The notes beneath the pieces were generated by a model, which was not told the origin of the DNA, did not search any database, and saw nothing but the letters and a program-made list of their open reading frames with translations. Shown here piece by piece: positions 60,868-64,000 of a stretch of DNA of 64,000 nt. How positions within the stretch are numbered: the stretch's first letter is position 1; each line of letters starts with the position of its first letter. Source of the DNA: Devosia sp. SL43. Its GTDB lineage: Bacteria; Pseudomonadota; Alphaproteobacteria; Rhizobiales; Devosiaceae. The stretch is taken from NCBI RefSeq assembly GCF_021729885.1, contig NZ_CP063401.1:310001-374000 (forward strand), read 5' to 3'. The position numbers and the translations under genes are program-made.

Positions 60868-61947
60868 TCAGGCCGCCACCTGCGGCACCGGACCCACATA
60901 CACCGACATTGGCCGGATCAGCCGACCATCCATCGCCTGTTCTCGTGCGTGGGCAATCCATCCACCAACCCGCCCCATGGCGAACACGCAGGTGAATGCC
61001 TCGCGCGGGAAGCCCAGCGCCTCCAGCAGCAGGGCGGTGTAGAACTCGACGTTGGTATCGAGCGGCCGGTCAGGCTTCTTGCGCTTGAGCAGGTCCAGCG
61101 CCGCAGCCTCGACGGCTTCGGCCAGAGCCAACCGGGCTGGGTCGATTGCCCCTGAACTCGCCAGCACCCGGACAGCACCCTTCAGCGCATCGGCACGGGG
61201 ATCGCGCACGCGATAGACGCGGTGACCGAACCCCATCAGACGTTCGCCATTGGCCAAGGCGCTCTCCAGCCAAGCGAGTGCATTGGCGGGCGTTCCGGCC
61301 GCGTCGAGCATATCCAGCACAGGTCCAGGCGCACCGCCATGCAGCGGCCCCTTGAGGGCGCTGAGAGCGGCCAGAACGGAGGAAGTCAAGCCGGCCTGGG
61401 TCGAGGCGACGACCCGCGCCGCAAAAGTCGAGGCGTTGAGGCCATGATCGGCAACCGTCACGAGGTAGCGATCCAGGGCAGAAACCTGCTGCGCGCTCGG
61501 CATGGTCCCGCTCATCATGCGGAGTGAGTCGGCCGCATGGGAAAGTGCTGCGTTTGGTGTGATCGGAGTGAGTCCGACCTTGAGCCTCAACAGGGCAGTC
61601 GTAAATACGGCTGGGGCAGCAACAAGCCGTAGCGCCGCATCGCGACCCTGACCATCGTCCAGCCGCGCCAGCAGCGCCCGCATCCCATCCACCGGGGGCA
61701 GGACGACCAGCGCGGGGTCCGTCTGCGCCACGTGAGCAAACACCTCCACACGGGCCCGCCCCAGTGCCGCCCGCAGTCCCTTTGTGTCAAAGAACCCGTC
61801 GAACAGCAGGTCGAGCACATCCTCGTAGCTATTGTGGACGACCAGTTCGTCCAGCGACACCCCGCGCACGATCAGCCGGCCATTCTTGCCATCGACATCC
61901 GAAAGCACGGTTTCGGCGGCAACGACGTCTTCGAGACCAGACTTCAT
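60868..61947 (-). CDS. Citrate synthase / methylcitrate synthase family protein
   Basis: The 359-residue product condenses acetyl-CoA or propionyl-CoA with oxaloacetate by homology. Active-site elements: GPLHGGAPG with His203, GFGHRVYRVRDPRADAL with His242, and NVEFYTALLLEALG with Glu301 where classical citrate synthases have Asp (NVDFY). The Glu variant is usual in the short citrate synthase-2/CitA group, so it may not be inactivating. Shorter than the ~430-residue TCA enzyme GltA, which is probably encoded elsewhere. Divergently transcribed from a homologue with a DNA-binding domain; shared 83-bp intergenic region. C-terminal part is duplicated as a relic at 60278. Confidence 0.9.
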   Translation of the reverse strand: MKSGLEDVVAAETVLSDVDGKNGRLIVRGVSLDELVVHNSYEDVLDLLFDGFFDTKGLRAALGRARVEVFAHVAQTDPALVVLPPVDGMRALLARLDDGQGRDAALRLVAAPAVFTTALLRLKVGLTPITPNAALSHAADSLRMMSGTMPSAQQVSALDRYLVTVADHGLNASTFAARVVASTQAGLTSSVLAALSALKGPLHGGAPGPVLDMLDAAGTPANALAWLESALANGERLMGFGHRVYRVRDPRADALKGAVRVLASSGAIDPARLALAEAVEAAALDLLKRKKPDRPLDTNVEFYTALLLEALGFPREAFTCVFAMGRVGGWIAHAREQAMDGRLIRPMSVYVGPVPQVAA

Positions 61948-61980
61948 CTTGTTCTCCTATCTCTGTTGTCGCCTAGGGTA

Positions 61981-62022
61981 TGGATCAATAGATTGACGTC
62001 AATCTTGACCAATTGGATCAAT
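61981..62022. promoter_or_regulatory. Operator-like array between divergent citrate-synthase genes
   Basis: Contains the 16-bp perfect palindrome AGATTGACGTCAATCT at 61990-62005, flanked by two direct copies of TGGATCAAT (61981-61989 and 62014-62022) whose starts are 33 bp apart, about three helical turns. The palindrome centre is ~50 bp from one start codon and ~33 bp from the other. Likely binding site of the HTH-bearing citrate-synthase homologue, by position. Confidence 0.65.
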
Positions 62023-62030
62023 GTCTGACC

Positions 62031-63209
62031 ATGGACTGGTTGACCGCCTCGGAGGCCCTGTCGCTGCTCGGCACCCAGCCGCAGACGCTCTACGCCAATG
62101 TCAGCCGCGGTCGCATCAAGGCGAAGCGCGACCCCTCAGACAGCCGCAAGAGTCTCTATCGTGGCGACGACGTCAGGCGTCTGGCGCAGCGGGCTGTCGG
62201 GCGTCGCCGGCAGGACGTGGTGGCTGCCCAGGCCATGCAATGGGGCGATCCGGTGCTGCGCACCAGCATTTCGACAGTCGCTGATGGCCGACTGCTCTAT
62301 CGCGGCCGGGACGCCTGCGAGTTGGCAGACACTGCTACTCTGGAGGATGTCGCCGCGCTGCTCTGGCAGGCGCCCTGCGAGCTGCCGGCTAAGGCCGTCA
62401 GTCGCGATGGACACAGTCTGCTCGGCGCGTTTGTTGCGCTGGCGCGGCGCGCTGCCGAGACAACGCCTGTTACGCGCTCGTCCTCAGGCCTGACGCGCGA
62501 CGCCAATCTGATTCTCGCCACGATTGCCTCTGCATTGGCAGGCGATGCCGTGTCGAACGAGCCGCTGCACCTGCGGCTCGCCAGACACTGGGCCCGGCCC
62601 GCCGCCGCCGACATCATTCGTCGGGCGCTGGTTCTCCTGGCCGACCACGAACTCAATGCCTCGACCTTTGCGGCGCGCGTCACGGTCTCGACCGGCGCGT
62701 CAGTGTGGTCGGGCACTCTGGCGGGCCTCGCGGCCCTCAACGGTCCGCGCCATGGCCTCGCTTCGCGCGCTGTGACGGCGCTTGCTGAGGATGTCGGACA
62801 CTCGGCTGGATCGGCGGAGATCGCCTTGCTCGATTGGCTGGGCGAGGGCCGCCACGTGCCGGGAATGGGCCACCAGCTCTACCCCGAGGGGGACGTGCGC
62901 GCGATGGCGCTACTGGCCCGGTTCACGCCACCGCGCCACTTCATCGCCCTCCGGGCCGCAGCCGAAACCATCACCGGCGACACCGCGAACGTCGATTTCG
63001 CTCTCGCTGCGCTCGTGGCGGCCCATGACCTGCCCAGCGACGCGCCCCTGACGCTGTTCGCTCTGGCCCGCTGCGTCGGCTGGCTCGCCCACATGCTCGA
63101 ACAGCTCGCCAGCGGCCAGATCATCCGGCCGCGGGCGCAGTATGTGGGGTTGGGTCAGGCCAGTTCCCGAACCTTGGCCGTGACCGGGGCGCCGATCAGC
63201 TCCCCATAG
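62031..63209 (+). CDS. Citrate synthase homologue with N-terminal DNA-binding domain
   Basis: From ATG 62031 the product has 392 residues. Residues 1-56 form a MerR/excisionase-type helix-turn-helix with wing (WLTASEALSLLGTQPQTLYA, RIKAKRDPSDSRKSLYRGDD, VRRLAQR). The rest (about 75-380) is a citrate-synthase fold that keeps the catalytic His241 (NGPRHGLAS), His281 (GMGHQLYPEGDVR) and Asp322 (NVDFALAAL) but varies around them: HGGA becomes HGLA and the GHRVYxxxDPR motif loses its Arg and Pro. It may bind CoA esters or oxaloacetate and act as a metabolite-sensing regulator of its divergent partner, or be a bifunctional enzyme. A TTG six codons upstream is an alternative start. Its last 55 bp overlap the end of the convergent next gene. 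Confidence 0.88.
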   Translation: MDWLTASEALSLLGTQPQTLYANVSRGRIKAKRDPSDSRKSLYRGDDVRRLAQRAVGRRRQDVVAAQAMQWGDPVLRTSISTVADGRLLYRGRDACELADTATLEDVAALLWQAPCELPAKAVSRDGHSLLGAFVALARRAAETTPVTRSSSGLTRDANLILATIASALAGDAVSNEPLHLRLARHWARPAAADIIRRALVLLADHELNASTFAARVTVSTGASVWSGTLAGLAALNGPRHGLASRAVTALAEDVGHSAGSAEIALLDWLGEGRHVPGMGHQLYPEGDVRAMALLARFTPPRHFIALRAAAETITGDTANVDFALAALVAAHDLPSDAPLTLFALARCVGWLAHMLEQLASGQIIRPRAQYVGLGQASSRTLAVTGAPISSP

Positions 63210-64000
63210 AGGTTCTTCGGATCAGCCACATCCGGCACCAGATCCACCAGCTTCCGTCGATTTGCCGTCAAATCATGCACCAGGCGCAGTGCCGAGAAAT
63301 CCTCGATAGCAAAGCCCACTGAGTCGAAAACCGTAATGTCCTCGTTACTGGTCCGGCCATCCTTGACCCCAGCCAGCACTTCCCACAGCTCCGCCACCGG
63401 ATAGTCCGCCGCCGCCTGCTGGATTTCGCCCTCAACGCGCGTCTGTGGTGTGAACTCAACGAAATACTTGCCGACCTCGAGGATATCCCGATCCAGCTCG
63501 GTCTTGCCGGGGCAATCGCCGCCGATTGCATTGATATGCGTCCCCGGGCTCAGCATCTCGGCGCTGACCACGGTAACCTTGCCCTTCACAGCGGTGCAGA
63601 CCGTCACGATATCGGCGCCGGCAACCGCCGCTTCGACCGAAGCCGACCGCACCAGCTTCATCCCGAAGCCGGCGGCATTGGCCATGAACTTGTCGACCGC
63701 CAGACCATCGGGGTCGTAGACCCGGATTTCCTCAATCCCCATGATCGCCTGGAACGCCAGCGCCTGGAATTCCGACTGCGCCCCGGCGCCAACAAGCGCC
63801 ATAACCTTGCTGTCCGGCCGCGCCAGCACCGATGCCGCAAAGGCCGAAGTCGCCGCCGTCCGCAGCGCCGTCAGCAGCGTCATCTCGCTGATCAGCTGCG
63901 GGTAGCCCGTCGCCACATCGGCCAGCACGCCGAAAGCCGTAACCGTCAGCTTACCGGTCTTGGGGTTGGCCGGGTGTCCGTTGACATATTTGAACGTGTA
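63155..64000 (-). CDS. Ornithine cyclodeaminase family protein, N-terminus beyond window
   Basis: The frame is open to the last base; 281 residues are visible. Read from the window edge: YTFKYVNGHPANPKTGK with the substrate-binding Lys region, LTVTAFGVLADVATGYP, SEMTLLTALRTAATSAFAA (Arg at the carboxylate site), the Rossmann motif VMALVGAGAQSEFQALAF, and GTHINAIGGDCPGKTELD. Asp in GGDCPG is the catalytic-type residue. These features fit NAD-dependent ornithine cyclodeaminase, ~350 residues, so some 60-70 residues are missing. Family members also include alanine dehydrogenase and mu-crystallin types. 3' end overlaps the convergent gene by 55 bp. Confidence 0.9.
   Translation of the reverse strand, partial: YTFKYVNGHPANPKTGKLTVTAFGVLADVATGYPQLISEMTLLTALRTAATSAFAASVLARPDSKVMALVGAGAQSEFQALAFQAIMGIEEIRVYDPDGLAVDKFMANAAGFGMKLVRSASVEAAVAGADIVTVCTAVKGKVTVVSAEMLSPGTHINAIGGDCPGKTELDRDILEVGKYFVEFTPQTRVEGEIQQAAADYPVAELWEVLAGVKDGRTSNEDITVFDSVGFAIEDFSALRLVHDLTANRRKLVDLVPDVADPKNLYGELIGAPVTAKVRELA

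Overview
The window is chromosomal DNA of a GC-rich alphaproteobacterium. Gene content (queA/tgt, recG-sdhE-mfd, an IalB-type periplasmic protein, a PII-glutamine synthetase operon, clpP-clpX after trigger factor, an ScfR-type regulator, a TopoIV ParE) fits the order Hyphomicrobiales, and the overall flavour is closest to Devosia-like genomes; the genus is an inference. There is no phage, IS element, CRISPR array or rRNA. It is mostly housekeeping DNA, packed tightly, with many ATGA/TGATG overlaps, and with small palindromic repeat elements in the gaps.

1-11.4 kb: a cut-off YdcZ-type transporter, the queuosine genes queA and tgt with an MFS exporter between them, pgi and map, a small membrane protein, tRNA-Lys, a SPOR-like membrane protein, then glmU-glmS for UDP-GlcNAc. 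11.4-26.9 kb: recG facing sdhE-mfd, IalB-like protein, a UbiH-family hydroxylase with a two-gene YeeE-type sulfur transporter, TerC, a quinone reductase, tRNA-Ser, PhzF, and the pxpBCA 5-oxoprolinase operon. 27.1-32.3 kb: a complete LivFGMH-type ABC importer whose Tat-exported binding protein is divergent from the next block. 32.5-37.5 kb: a four-gene signalling cassette: an ScfR/RamB-type XRE regulator with an internal histidine-kinase-like DHp segment, a stand-alone receiver, a two-helix membrane protein and a sodium-symporter/histidine-kinase fusion. This is the most unusual block in the window.

37.5-49 kb: a K+ channel with zinc ribbon, DUF1993, a GGDEF protein, an RhlE-like helicase, parE, two related small secreted proteins, two short candidate ORFs ahead of an ABC-F ATPase, and two tandem PilZ paralogues. 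49-52.9 kb: glnBA (minus strand) behind a sigma-54-type promoter and a perfect NtrC-type site, a SnoaL-like protein, a DUF2971 gene next to tRNA-Leu. 52.9-60 kb: tig, nnr, a cytochrome P450, clpP and clpX. 60-64 kb: a decayed second copy of a citrate-synthase 3' end, a DUF1801 gene, a citrate/methylcitrate synthase, a divergent citrate-synthase homologue with an N-terminal DNA-binding domain, and the C-terminal part of an ornithine cyclodeaminase.

Two groups look like systems worth testing: the 32.5-37.5 kb cassette (probably sensing a short-chain carboxylate or related carbon source) and the divergent citrate-synthase pair, whose 83-bp intergenic region holds a 16-bp perfect palindrome flanked by two copies of a 9-bp repeat. 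A third oddity is the tRNA-guanine transglycosylase, which has lost three of its four expected zinc ligands while keeping its catalytic aspartates.
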